A stretch of DNA of 64,000 nt, from positions 48,410,409 through 48,474,408 of the forward strand of contig NC_060065.1 in the NCBI RefSeq assembly GCF_020283565.1, written 5' to 3'. Below the pieces are notes generated by a model that was not told the origin of the DNA, did no database searches, and worked only from the letters and a program-made list of their open reading frames with translations. This document shows, in pieces, positions 31,839-43,490 of this stretch. The number at the start of each line of letters is the position of its first letter. Position 1 is the first letter of the stretch. The position numbers and the translations under genes were made by a program. This stretch comes from Trifolium pratense (Eukaryota > Streptophyta > Magnoliopsida > Fabales > Fabaceae).

Positions 31839-34800
31839 TACTTGTCCTATGCTGCTTTCTAAGTTGGGCTTAATCAAATAACAACCCATAAAACCAAATT
31901 ACAGACATTTTTACCTTCATACCCCCTATCTACATTTTGAAACCTCCCAAAATTACTTCGAAATTGGATTCTTCCAAGGATGGGTCAAGTAAGCAATAAA
32001 TATGAACAAAGGGAAACACATCTTCACTGAATCGAACTCAATTTTTTTTACCAATCTCCGTTGCAATGATAATGAAATATTGGATGTGGTAAATGATTAT
32101 GAATAACATTGGAGAGATAGAGAGAGATTACACTTATATATCGTAGCTAAAAAAGATCGATGGTGAAAACTCAACTGAGATGATCCAAACATGTAAAAGA
32201 GGAGACACGTTTTTTTCTTTTCTATATACTTTTGTAAAAGCGGATGCAGTGACAAGATGACAACCCTTAACATATTTCGGTGTCTAATCGGACAAGGTTC
32301 CATTTTTTTAAAACCACCAATAAGCAATTAAGTTTTATTATAGTTTAAATATTCGTATAATTAAAATAATGTGCATATAAAAAAAAGCTTAACATCAATT
32401 TTATATTTTTTTATTTTAGACTTTCATCTCTGCTATCTGGTTGCCATTCTTACAACTTGACACTTTAACTACTTTTTTTTATCATTGATATATGTGCAAA
32501 GTCTCCACCATTATTAACGATGATTAATATTCGTTAGAGAACTTATAAGACACATAAGGCGAGTTATCCACTCCGAACCAAAAAAAATTCATATGTAGAA
32601 GTCAAAAATTGCACCTCTAACTACCAACTCTTTTCAATTGGACTAATTTGTTGTTTTGGCTTCTTTAACTAACTTTTATCAGTGAGATTATTATTTTTTA
32701 TTTTACTAAATTTTTTACCATTTATGTTACTTCATCAACCACCTTGTTGGCCAAGCTCCATAATTTTCTATCAAAAAATGATTGAGAGAAAGCAATGAAG
32801 ACATAGTGATTATTTGTACTCTTTTTAATGATTCTCCTTTACTTTGTGTGCGTGTGTGAGAAAGAGGAAGGACAACATTACCACTTTGAAGTAATTTTAA
32901 GGTCCCTCTCGACCCTAGCCATTGAGGAAGGGACAAATTAAAGGGATATACCTTTTTTTCCTTTGGTTTTGGATCTTGTTTAAGAGCTAGTCACACTTGG
33001 CATCACCACACTATACCATAACATAACGGAACGTCAAAGCAAACATGAAACGTCATTCTATTCTTGTACTACACATTTGTATTTGTCGGCTCATGAACTC
33101 CATTATTATTGGATGAGAGCAAAGTATCAATCATAATACTATTTTGTGCCTCTTTCTTAGTTTTCACAAACGATGAAACGAAGCAACATTGGTATAATCA
33201 ATTGATATTTTTTTCTATTAACTAAAGTCAATTTATTTTAACCAAGTAACTGAGCTTAAATGGTTATTAAATTTCTTCTAAAATACTACTAATTAAGGCC
33301 CCTTTCCCTAGTAGAAATAGTTCATGGTCATATTTTACTTACTTGGCGGCTGAAGTCTGATTTATTAGTGTCTCTTTTTCTAGAAACTAGAAGGTTAATA
33401 AAATAAAAATTTGATGTTTTATGCTTAAACAACGAGGGCAACAAACATGTTAAAGAATCTAAAGCTAACATATTGGTGAGATAATTCGAACGCTTAAAGA
33501 TGGATGAAGATGAAACTACCGAGAAGATGTTTTCTATATTTGAAAAGGGAAGGAGTACTTTGTTTCTCATTGGGCTCAAGCCCAAATCTAAAATGGACTC
33601 GACAATGTGGCGTAAGTTAAGGAGTTGCATCGTCAGCGCGTACACTCAAGCAAATCCGCCTATTACAATCAAACCGAGAGAAACGTGCACGCTCTCTATT
33701 TGAAAAAATCTCACCACTTTCAGAAAATGATTTGAGTGTAAAAGAATTTACAGATACAATATCTGACCATCAATTTAGTTCCAACTTAGATCAATAATAC
33801 AATCAAATTGACGCTAAAAAAAAAAAAGGTTACATGCAATTTTAGTCCTCTGTTTTGGTCAAACCGTAATTTTGGTCCGCTAATTTTTAATTGCGCAATT
33901 TTGATCTCCCACTTGTTCTTTTTTGTTTATTGTCGGCTAACTTAATTTATTGTCATGTTATCAAATTGGATAATATAAATAATGAATTGATAAAAAAAAA
34001 TGAAGAATTATGCCTTTTTTTTCAATGTAGCTAGATTCACACACCTTAAATATATGAAGGAATGCAAAATTCTAAATTCAAAATAACGGCTCTACATATC
34101 AATTGAACTTACTTGTGAGACAGTTGGTACTCCGAACCATTGTTTTTAAGTTTCTTTATAAATAAAATATTTTGGTGCTCATTTGTGAAGTTTTGAATAG
34201 TGATTTTTTAAAAAAAAAATACAATCTAAAGTGTAATTTTTAAATTTTTGCGATTTATTTTTTTTTTGAAATAGAAAGAAGCGATTTTTCTATGTTTCTA
34301 AATATGGAAATTATCAACGACGTTATGTGACACCTAACAAGTTTTCCTTTCCATTTTCTCTCATTTTCAACTCTTCCAACTAAGTCCATATTCTTTTTTT
34401 CTTTTTTTTTCCTTTTTTTGATGGACAACTCTAGTTCATTTGCTCACCAAAATAAAAATAAAGACAACTCTAGTTCATCTGTACTCAAAAAATAATTATC
34501 TTAAAATTCAAAAGTACTAAAACTAGTATTTAACTTTGGAGAGTATTTCATAGGAGTTGCAAGTTTCACCATACACAAATATGAAAATGGAACGTTCATT
34601 GATGTAATGTGACCGTACCTTCACTACTCTCCTCAGTCCACACATATAAAACGTGATTTATATATATAGTCGCACGTGTTTTTGGCCTACGTGTATATAC
34701 ATTGGCCTCATTTTGATTTTGTTCTTTTCACTTAACTACGCCAAAATCCTTTTCATTTCATAGATAGATAAAAAGAAGAAGAAGAAAATAGGACCACGTG

Positions 34801-36617
34801 ACTTGCGTGTGATCCAAGCATCATTTCTCACTATAACACCATTATACCTTCCAACTCACGTCATTTCAAGTTACTTAACTTAGCACTCTTTCAATTCATA
34901 AGTATGTACATTTTACTAGTATTTATTTAATTTTTGTACATAAGCGAGTAGTGAAATTTTACTAGTATTTATTTAGATTTTTTACGTGAGATAATTTTTA
35001 TCGAAACATTGCTTTCGATTGCCGCTTTATAAGATTTTAGTTATTTTTGTTAGACCCAACTCGTTGGTAGAGTGGAACGTTCAATTTCTTTTACATATAA
35101 TAATCATTCGATTATATGAGGTTTTGTGTGAACGCTCTTGATTTTGATCTTCGTTAAAAGATGTTTTAATGTGTACAAGAGGGTGGATATTTCTAAGCTT
35201 ACCCTTGATTCTATGTTAATTATTTTGATGTCGGGAACTGTAGCCCACATTAGGCCACCACACACAATACCGACTAAGAGGCAAAATGACTTGTCAGTGT
35301 TCGTGTGTGAATTAGACTTTCCTTCTATGTTAATATTTCTGACCTAAAAATTAATATCGACATTTATTGGAGACAAGAAAAAATCCCGCGACTCATAATT
35401 AAGAAGCTTAACAATTAAATGGGACTTTGAAGCTTTTTTGACGGCTCAATTCTCATGTAATATGAAATTTTTTGTTGTTTGTAACAACATTATTTTCAAT
35501 CAAATTAAGTTAAAGAGACCCTATAGTACTTGAATGAGGTAAAAAGTAAAATGTGTCTCTTTCAACTTAATCAATTATCTCATTTGAATTCGAAACTTAC
35601 GAATGAAGCAGTACCAAAATTTTGGCAAGAGTTTTTTCACCTTTGCACGTACGAGTGATCATACTCGACTCGAAAGAAAAACAGTCTCTCATGTTACCTG
35701 CATATATAATTCATTTATAAAATAGAAAGGAAAAAATAAATCAATTTTCTTATAAAAGAATTTATAAGAAAATGTTTCATAATGCTAAATAGTCAATTTA
35801 AGGAAGTTGTACTGTTCCAACCAACTAGGTGGACAGTTATTGGTTAATTGTATAAAAATTAATTAATTTGGCTTTATGCCTTTGCTGCTTAAATAAATAA
35901 ATAATAACACATAACTGCATCACCACTCCTCACTCCTAATCTCATTTCCAACCTCTACTCCTACCTGCTTATTTTTTCTCTTTGATTTGTAGTTTCAACC
36001 TTTAAGCACTTTTTAGGTTCCACCCTTTAGCTTCTACATCACACCACCAAACTAAATGACCAAAACCCATTTTATAATAATTATACATGTTTCAATTAAG
36101 TGTGTTCATTAAAAATTAATCAAAATTAAATGTATAATTAATTATTATACTTTTTTTTTTGTATCCTTATGCTAGGTGAGTTGGGGTTAACCTTTATTTC
36201 ACGTCTAAGGTTGGACACCTATGTTTCCAAACCATGAAAGCTAAATCACGTAATGATATAGGTTTCGTGAATTTGAAGAGTGTTAATGAATGTCAAAAGA
36301 GAACATACACCAATTAGAAATGATTTTGGATTGTTTTTTAAATGAACCCTTTTTTGCTATAATTGATTAGTAAAGCAAAATATATTATATAATCATCTAA
36401 TCGTCTCGTGTGTCATATGTTAGTTCAACCCTCAAACTAAAATAAATTAAAGGTTCCAAAATTAAAATAAAACAAAGGTGTTTGGAGAATAGAAAAACTA
36501 AGAAAAAAAGTAAGAGTGCTTAATTTTAGTATTAGTGCACTCTAACTTGTGTCCTAAGGACACATGATAATGTACCTAAATATATAAATTTAGTATTTAA
36601 CGGTATAAGAAACTTAC
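31839..36617. other. Long gene-poor region
   Basis: No coding region could be supported. A frame at 33500-33703 is acidic and unrecognised. At 33828-33915 there is one arm of a GGTTACATGCAATTTTAGTCC-type MITE. G-box-like CACGTG occurs at 34794-34799. The remainder is AT-rich with homopolymer runs. Confidence 0.4.
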
Positions 36618-36940
36618 GGTGCGTTTGATTAGTAAAATAGCAAAAATTGGACAGAACAGCACATGACAGAACAAGATAATACATGACAAGACAAAATTGT
36701 ACCGGAGAGATATAGAGCGATAATATTTTTATATTCGAAAATAAAATGAGTATTTTCGTATTTTTTATAGTTGTACTGTGGACAAAAAGTTGTCACGTGG
36801 TTTAGTGAGGGACAAAAAATCTTGTTTTTGTCCTGTCCCTTGCTACCTAATTTGTCTAGTCTCATTACCAGTTTCAAATAAAAAAGGGTACAACAAAAGT
36901 TGTTCAGTCCAATCCCCTGTTTTTTAGCGGATCAAACGCA
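36618..36940. mobile_element. MITE with GGTGCGTTTGAT ends
   Basis: The left end GGTGCGTTTGATTAG matches the complement of the right end CGGATCAAACGCA. The interior has alternating ACAGAAC/TGACAG/GACAAAA motifs repeated in inverse at the right (CTTGTTTTTGTCCTGTCC). This TIR type is widespread in plants and usually assigned to hAT or PIF/Harbinger; the target duplication is unclear. Confidence 0.6.
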
Positions 36941-38441
36941 TGTTGAAAAATTGAATACACATTTTTTAAGAGAATATTTTCATATTTATCTCCTTAACAT
37001 ATGATGTTTACAATTTCAATGATAAACTTGTTCATTCTTTTTTTTGGTAGAACAAAATTTAGGGTGAGGGGATGATGTCTCAGTCCAAAGCAGAGAAGAC
37101 CTTAGAGTTCAAAGAACACTTTCAAAAATATTTACATTCAGCTTCCTCCAAAAGCATTAACATAACTTAAACCCGAGATCTCTCACATTCAAGACCTAAT
37201 TTTTTACAATCAGAGTTAAAATCGCTCATTCACTCTAGTTTATGTGAACATTATCAAATATTAAACCATGTTATACTCTTACGGTGCAAATTGTCACTAC
37301 TATTAGTTTACTTAAATATTAATTAATAACCACCCTAGTGCCCATTATAAGGGCTGTTCATGGATTAACTAGTCCACTAATCCATATTTTGATTAAGCTT
37401 CTAGAAGTGGGCATAAGGAGTGATATGACAGTTGGTACTTTTGGAGTTAAATTTTCTGTGACAACAAAGCTTGATAAAGTTTTCAACAACTTATAGTAAT
37501 GAAGTACATTGCACTTTTCCATGAGCAAGTTATCATGAAAAATAAATGAAATGAAAATTGTGTTAATTTCACAAATTCAATGGTAGTTGTTGCATTATAT
37601 CAAATTGACCAATCCAAATTCTTTAGAGTATCCTCAGCTTTCAATGAGTTTCATGTGTCCTACAGCTTAATTTCTAAAGCTGCAAAAAATATCCATTCCC
37701 CACACAATAATAAGAATCCCAATTTAGGACCACAAAATTAAATTAGATTAATTTGTTCACACATGGTTAAATAATCCCTTATTATTTGTCCTTTTTATTA
37801 TAAAAAGAAAGAATTGTGTTTTACTAGTACTAATGGAAATGAACCATATAGTATCTAACTTTTTTTTATATAAGTCCATATAAGAAAAGGGCTATTGCTA
37901 TTTTTGCAAAAATAAAATAAAAATTCAATAAAACTTTTCATGAGGGAATCAAATTAAACACACAAATTATATGGAACAGAGTAAATATGTGAATTTTCTC
38001 TAACAGACCACATGCACATTGTTGACTAGTACTATTCCTCACCTCACTTCTCAAAGAGTATTATTCTAATTTTGGAGCTTATTATATGTCTCTAGTTACA
38101 TTATAAATATCATACATGAAACATGCTATAAAATTACAAAAAAGATTCTAATCTCCAACCACATTGGTGGTTGAAACAACCCCAATTCACCATCTTGCCA
38201 CTAAAACCCCCAAGACCATTTTTTCTATGTCTTGCTAAGTATGATACTACAAAACAAGGAATTTAATCTCATCTTAATTACCCTTCTAATCTACCTAACT
38301 CATACTCTTAAAACATATTATTAATGCAAAATATTCACGACTTTAATCAATAATAAATCTTCGTTGAATAATATTTTATATCAACAAGATACGATCATAA
38401 GATTGTAACAAAAAAGATAAGATCATAAGACTTTATTTAAA
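36941..38441. other. Intergenic region, nothing recognised
   Basis: AT-rich, with no supported gene. Two pieces (about 36180-36260 and 37060-37200) look like decayed repeat, not assignable. Confidence 0.35.
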
Positions 38442-38614
38442 GGGTTATGCTAACCGGTGTCCTCGGGGCACTGGTTAAGGAAACTAAAAAAATAAAATTT
38501 TTAAATTGAAAATAATATTTTTTAGACTTTTGAGGCGTTAATTGCACAAAGTTCAATGTCACATTACTAAATTTGCTTCCTTAAATAGTGCCCCGGGACA
38601 CTGTTTAACATTTT
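38442..38614. mobile_element. Foldback MITE upstream of MAPKKK
   Basis: Left arm TTATGCTAACCGGTGTCCTC and a near-complementary right arm (GTGCCCCGGGACACTGTTTAAC) enclose an AT-rich core. Related termini (TTAACTTGTGCCCTAAGGGC; TAACTTGTGTCCTAAGGACA) occur at 3541 and 36545, so a family is present. It ends about 355 bp before the MAPKKK start. Confidence 0.6.
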
Positions 38615-38713
38615 CCTTATTTAAAATATATAAATTCCGGTTCCACTCATATAACTATAGGATTAATTGACACTTATACACACCAAAACATAAAAACTTC
38701 CACCTTAATCTTT

Positions 38714-38722
38714 CCACGTGTC
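38714..38722 (+). promoter_or_regulatory. ABRE/G-box in MAPKKK promoter
   Basis: CCACGTGTC contains the ACGTG core bound by bZIP ABA-response factors. It lies about 250 bp upstream of the start codon and 190 bp upstream of the TATA box. An ACACGTCC variant follows near 38770. Confidence 0.5.
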
Positions 38723-38905
38723 ATATCATAATCCATTGCCAACTAAGCATCCACAACCACCCAAAATTGAACACGTCCTAAACTCCCCTTTGAAGTAACA
38801 TTCACTCCCCTCTTAAGAGAACTAGCTTCAACTAATTTAGTAAACCAACCAATCAAATTAACCCTATTAATCTCAAATTCAAAACATGCCCTTTTTTTCT
38901 TCTAT

Positions 38906-38914
38906 TATATAAAG
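38906..38914 (+). promoter_or_regulatory. TATA box of MAPKKK gene
   Basis: TATATAAAG lies 56-64 bp upstream of the ATG at 38970, implying a leader of roughly 30 nt. Confidence 0.6.
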
Positions 38915-38969
38915 GCCGCAATATCAAACCAAAACCTTAAACACAAAAACATAACAAAAAAATAGGGAG

Positions 38970-40166
38970 ATGGAGTGGACTAGAGGCAACATCATCGGAC
39001 ATGGCTCATCCGCCACCGTCTACCTCGCCACCTCTCGTAGCTCCACTGATGTCTCCGCCGTTAAATCAGCGGAGACATCATTATCAAACTCAAAACAACT
39101 CCAAAGAGAACAGAGAATTCTTTCTTCTTTGTCCTCTCCTTACATAGTTAGCTACAAAGGTTGTAACATTACTAAGCAAAATAACAAGAAATTGTTCAAT
39201 CTCTTCATGGAGTACATGCCCTTTGGAAACCTCTCTCAGGCGACTCGCGGTGGCCGGCTCAACGAGGCGACGATAGCACACTACACAAGACAAATTGTGG
39301 AAGGACTTGAATACTTACATTCAAAAGGTGTTGTGCATTGTGATATCAAAGGTAGTAACATATTGGTTTGTGATAAAGGAGTTAAAATTGGAGACTTTGG
39401 TTGTTCAAAGATGATCGATGAAATTGCGCCGATTGCCGGAACTCCATTGTATATGGCGCCGGAAGTGGCGCGCGGTGAAGAACAAGGGTACCCTAGTGAT
39501 GTTTGGTCACTTGGATGCACAATTGTTGAAATGGCAACTGGGTTTTCACCTTGGTCCAATGTAGATGACCCTGTTCATGTTCTGTTTCGTGTTGCATATT
39601 CTGATGAAGTTCCTATGATTCCTTGTTTTTTGTCTGAACAAGCTAAGGATTTCTTGGAAAAGTGTTTTATGAGGGATTCTAAGTTGAGATGGAGTTGTAG
39701 TCAATTGTTGAAGCATCCATTTCTTGCTGAATTTGATTCTGGTGTTGAGAAAATTCAAGAATTTGATACATGTTCACCAACTAGTATTCTTGAACAGGGC
39801 TTTTGGAATTGTGATGAAGATTCAGAAAGTTTGTTTTTTGATGATTTGGGTAAGACTAATTTTGTGAATTATCCTATTGGTAGGATAAAAAAGTTAGCTT
39901 TATGTTCAAGGGATCATCCATGTTGGAAATGGGGTGATGATAATTGGATCACAATTAGAGGGAATGATGCAGATGCAGATGCAGCAGAGGCTTCAATTAG
40001 TGATGATTTAGATAAAAGTGATTTTAGTGATAGAATTAGTGGTGATTATTTTTGTGAGGATTATAATAATGGTAAGATTAGGGATTCTAGTTTTTTAGTT
40101 AATAGTCTTAATTTTGAGAGAGGCATTGGAAGGTTGATGCCCCATTCAACATTAGATTTTTTATGA
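38970..40166 (+). CDS. MAPKKK17/18-type protein kinase (MEKK-like subfamily)
   Basis: An intronless frame of 398 aa. The kinase domain fills residues 1-251: glycine loop GHGSSATVY (10-18), AVK lysine at 32, catalytic HCDIKGSN (123-130, Asp 125), DFG (142-144), activation segment ending GTPLYMAPE (157-165), then SDVWSLGCTIVEMATG and the RWSCSQLLKHPFL close. HCD instead of HRD and a very short N-terminus starting MEWTRG are typical of plant MAPKKK15-21. The 150-residue tail is acidic and Ser/Asp-rich with no domain. Arabidopsis MAPKKK17/18 are ABA-induced and activate MKK3 and group C MAPKs in drought response and senescence; the G-box upstream fits, but orthology is inferred. All catalytic residues are intact. 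Confidence 0.92.
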   Translation: MEWTRGNIIGHGSSATVYLATSRSSTDVSAVKSAETSLSNSKQLQREQRILSSLSSPYIVSYKGCNITKQNNKKLFNLFMEYMPFGNLSQATRGGRLNEATIAHYTRQIVEGLEYLHSKGVVHCDIKGSNILVCDKGVKIGDFGCSKMIDEIAPIAGTPLYMAPEVARGEEQGYPSDVWSLGCTIVEMATGFSPWSNVDDPVHVLFRVAYSDEVPMIPCFLSEQAKDFLEKCFMRDSKLRWSCSQLLKHPFLAEFDSGVEKIQEFDTCSPTSILEQGFWNCDEDSESLFFDDLGKTNFVNYPIGRIKKLALCSRDHPCWKWGDDNWITIRGNDADADAAEASISDDLDKSDFSDRISGDYFCEDYNNGKIRDSSFLVNSLNFERGIGRLMPHSTLDFL

Positions 40167-40970
40167 TTCAGTTATTTGGGAACTTTTTTTATGGTTTAAA
40201 ACTCTTATATTAATTAATTAAAAACTTACCATTAGAATTTATGATGCAGTTAATGTTTTATGATTATTTTTTGGCCACATGCCTAACTAAATTTATGTTT
40301 GGTGAGTTGTTATATTGTATGTTGGGTTTAATTTCCTTGACAACTTGCAAAATTGAAATTTTCTGGTAAACTAAAACTAAAGTATCCTCGCAAACAATTG
40401 TGGCGAAGTTACTTCAGTTTACCAGAATAAATCCAAGTCGGCCGATGTACATTTGTAGCAGAAATTAATACTTAACTTTTTCAACATATATTTTTTCACT
40501 CGCATTGGTTAGGGATAAAATTTTAAACCAAATAGTTAAAGGAGTCTAACACTTGTGTCAGACTAGGTTGTTGTCGAAAAATTTAAATTTTGATGATAAA
40601 GGTAAATAAAAAAAAAAGGAACCAACCAATAGGGACAGTGAAATACAGAACATGTAAGGCTGGACAGGCCCTAGCTGCTACCTCAGTTTTTAACTCTCAA
40701 CCTCTCTTCTGTTCTTTACTTGTCCTTGGTTAATTCTTCTGGACAGGGAAGCAAAGGGACACCAAGGTTAATGCAATGTGTCGCAGTTTCCTCTCTCTGT
40801 CTAGGTGGGTCTTCTATATGTATCATTGTCACTGTTTATGTGCACTTTATAGGTGAAGTTCTTCCCTCTTGTACCAAATTAATACTGATAAAACAGGCAG
40901 ATGTTTTTTGGGTAGGAAACCAATTGGGGCCTTTGCCACCCAAATGTCTCCACATAGTTTTGCCACGAGG
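40167..40970. other. MAPKKK 3' flank and intergenic sequence
   Basis: A pyrimidine-rich, less AT-biased patch runs 40640-40960 (GGACAGGCCCTAGCTGC, CTCTCTCTGTCTAGG). A 99-codon frame at 40720-41019 has no recognised domain and ends in a repeat. It could be part of a non-coding transcript. Confidence 0.3.
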
Positions 40971-41305
40971 TTCCGTCTTTTGGACTCGTTATGAGACTAA
41001 TATCCGCTCATGTGTTTAGATTGTAGCTTAAAATTCTTCGCCCCGTCTTAAGAATGTGATGTGAAAGATTGAACATTGATCTTATCTCACAAACTCAGCG
41101 CTGCTTAACCAATTGATTTTGCGACTAATTAATATATGCTCAAGTATTTAGATTGCAGCTTAAAACTCTTCGGTCTTTTGGAACGGTTATGAGACTAATA
41201 TACATTTAGGTGTTTAGATTGCAACTTAGAGCTCTCAAAAATGTGTTATGTAGGGTCAGACCTTGATCTTCTCCTAATGCTGCTTAACCAATTGATTTTG
41301 TGGTG
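40971..41305. repeat. Imperfect tandem duplication, about 190-bp unit
   Basis: Both units contain GTCTTTTGGA, TTATGAGACTAATAT, GTTTAGATTG(T/C)A(G/A)CTTA and TGCTTAACCAATTGATTTTG. A third partial TAGATTGCAGCTTAAAACTC segment lies between them. Non-coding. Confidence 0.7.
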
Positions 41306-41832
41306 TCAAATTCCATAGATCAAGATAAATAGGGATATGAATTTGTGATCAATACTAACACTAATACTTAAGGGGAAACATGTGGGTTCAGACAACAAAA
41401 ATCAATACTAACCAAACATAATTTATTCTTCTGCCTAAAGTTAGAGGATTTCAAACAAACATTAATTAGAAAATTAATGAAATAAACTTTGATAATTATG
41501 TGTGTAAGAGGAATATTATGAACTCTTGAATTCAATTGATATGGGAGAATCACTTTATGTGCTTGCTTCACACGTTTTCTGATAATGATTAGTCATCGTT
41601 AAGCAGCAGTTAAAATTCCGTACATAAATTGTACAGAAATCATTGTCAAAATATGATATATTTTGCTTAAAATATATCTACCTATAACTATAAGCTATAG
41701 TCAAACAACTTTACAAGCTTTTTTTGTTATCAACATAGGAAGATCACTGTTCTATACCCTTCAACAATTTTTTCCAAGATTCTAATTATCTAATATCTAT
41801 GAAGAGATAGTCATATTCCATAAGGAACCCCT

Positions 41833-42239
41833 TTAGATCGCTTCTTTAAGAGCTTCCACCTCAATTTCTAAGGACTTAGTCTTGCTTTCTTTTACCTGAC
41901 ATTCATATTCAAGTTTCTTAACTTTGGACCTTAATGCATCAATTTCTTCCTTCAAGGCCTTGTTCTCCACTGAGTTGATGTTTTTATTGTTCTCAAAACT
42001 TCGATTTTGACTCTTTGCAGTCTCCATAGATTTCCTAAGAACCCGAAGCTCTCTAATGTAATGATGCAATCTATCTATCACCATAGAGAGGAACAAAACA
42101 AACCCTGCCCATAGAAAATTCATTAATGGGAAATTCTATGATACATATGAAAAATTTAGAACGAATGTACGAAACAAATTAACCATGAATTCATTTTTTA
42201 ATATATCTTGTATAAATCCGGCCTGTTCTTTTTTTTGCG

Positions 42240-42285
<46 letters not shown>

Positions 42286-43059
42286 AAGAGAAGAGGGCAT
42301 CATACCAAAGTTCGAACCAGAAGTAAATATAGACATATATAGATTTAACATGATATTTAGATATAATATAGACACGTTTTGACCATAAAAATATCATAAT
42401 ATTTGCATTAAAGTGAACAAAAATTAGCCACCAGGGACTAAAAACAAAGGAAAAAAATTTATAGTGATGAAAACAAATGATTTTATTTTACATGGACGAT
42501 AACCAAAACTCGCTATAAAAGTAGAGACTGAAAACATATTTTACCCTAAGTATTATCACGCTATTATAAATAAATATGTCATATCATAAAATTTGACCTA
42601 AAAATAAGATGAACATCAAAATAAAATAAAAAAGTTAAATTAATTTATTTTAAATTTTTAAAATGGGAGCCAAAACCTTTTTTTTTTAATAAACAATAGA
42701 AAGATTTTTTTGAAGATTAAAAAATAGAAAAATTAAAAATAAAAATTGAAAGTGAAAGTGAATGATTGATTACCCAAAAGAGAAGCTTGGAGTACGTGGT
42801 TAGACAAGAGTACTTGATCTGTTGGGTCAACAATGGCAACACTTTCAAGGGACAGACGCCGTATCTTATACATACTATAGAGTGCAGAACAGAGCATCAC
42901 CACCAAAGCGGCGGCGACGGTTTTAACGACGACCGGTCCCTGACCTCGCTTAACCTTATTCAAACTGATGATTACTAGATTCCTCAAAGGTGTCTTGAAC
43001 AGAAAGCTCATGATCATTAACATTTCCACAAATATCACTGCATATAATAGCTGCAACAT
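41833..43059 (-). CDS. BAP31-like ER membrane protein
   Basis: Predicted minus-strand exons are 43059-42774 and 42104-41833, in frame, giving 185 aa. The N-terminal half has three hydrophobic segments: residues 1-21 (MLQLLYAVIFVEMLMIMSFLF), about 44-64 (VVKTVAAALVVML...), and one spanning the splice site (FVLFLSMVIDRL). The FKTPLRNLVIISLNKVKRG loop and DRLHHYIRELR are hallmarks of plant BAP31 homologues. The tail after residue 120 is a charged coiled coil. BAP31 proteins act in the ER membrane in export and quality control of membrane proteins. The protein is somewhat shorter than usual (about 220 aa) and ends in KEAI without a C-terminal dilysine. The intron (669 bp) contains a (TA)n tract and a MITE arm. 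Confidence 0.88.
42241..42282. repeat. (TA)n microsatellite in BAP31 intron
   Basis: A perfect 42-bp dinucleotide tract. Confidence 0.95.
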
Positions 43060-43375
43060 TTTCCTTTCTTGCTGATATAATAAAGTTGATTAATTAATTT
43101 GAACATAAAAACAAAGTGTAGAATTTGGATATGCAAATTTGAATGAATAATAAGTGGAGGTATATTTATTGTTGTTATAATTAAAGTATAGATTGATTGA
43201 TATTTGAGCGTGTGAGTTCAGTGTGTATGTTGTGTTAAGGAAAGAAAAATCGCAGTCGACATATATGTTGTTATTGTGTTCTGTGTGTATGGTAGCTGGA
43301 AGTGCTAATCCTAGAACAAAAACATACAAGTTTGAGAGCTACAAACCTGTGAGATAAAATTCTGAAATTCGACGG

Positions 43376-43490
43376 ATTTATGGAATCCACCAAAGAGAAA
43401 ATAATGTGGAATCCACCAGACTATGGAATCCACCGGAAAGAAAAAATAATTCTCGAAATTTTATAGAATCCACCAAACTATGGAAGTGCT
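43376..43490. repeat. TGGAATCCACC motif cluster upstream of BAP31-like gene
   Basis: The 11-mer TGGAATCCACC or a one-base variant occurs four times within 110 bp, spaced irregularly, about 320-420 bp upstream of the BAP31-like start. It contains GGAATCC, so each unit is partly palindromic. Confidence 0.75.

Noticed and set aside
33500..33703. Small acidic-start protein on the plus strand
   Set aside because: No domain, no promoter or splice context, and an equally long frame on the other strand.
36629..36877. 82-codon Cys/Ser-rich frame, considered as a secreted peptide
   Set aside because: It lies entirely inside a MITE with GGTGCGTTTGAT ends; the cysteines come from ACATGACAGG-like repeats.
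40640..40880. miRNA precursor
   Set aside because: No long near-perfect stem with a known plant miRNA sequence could be found by eye; only short CCTTGGT/ACCAAGG pairing.
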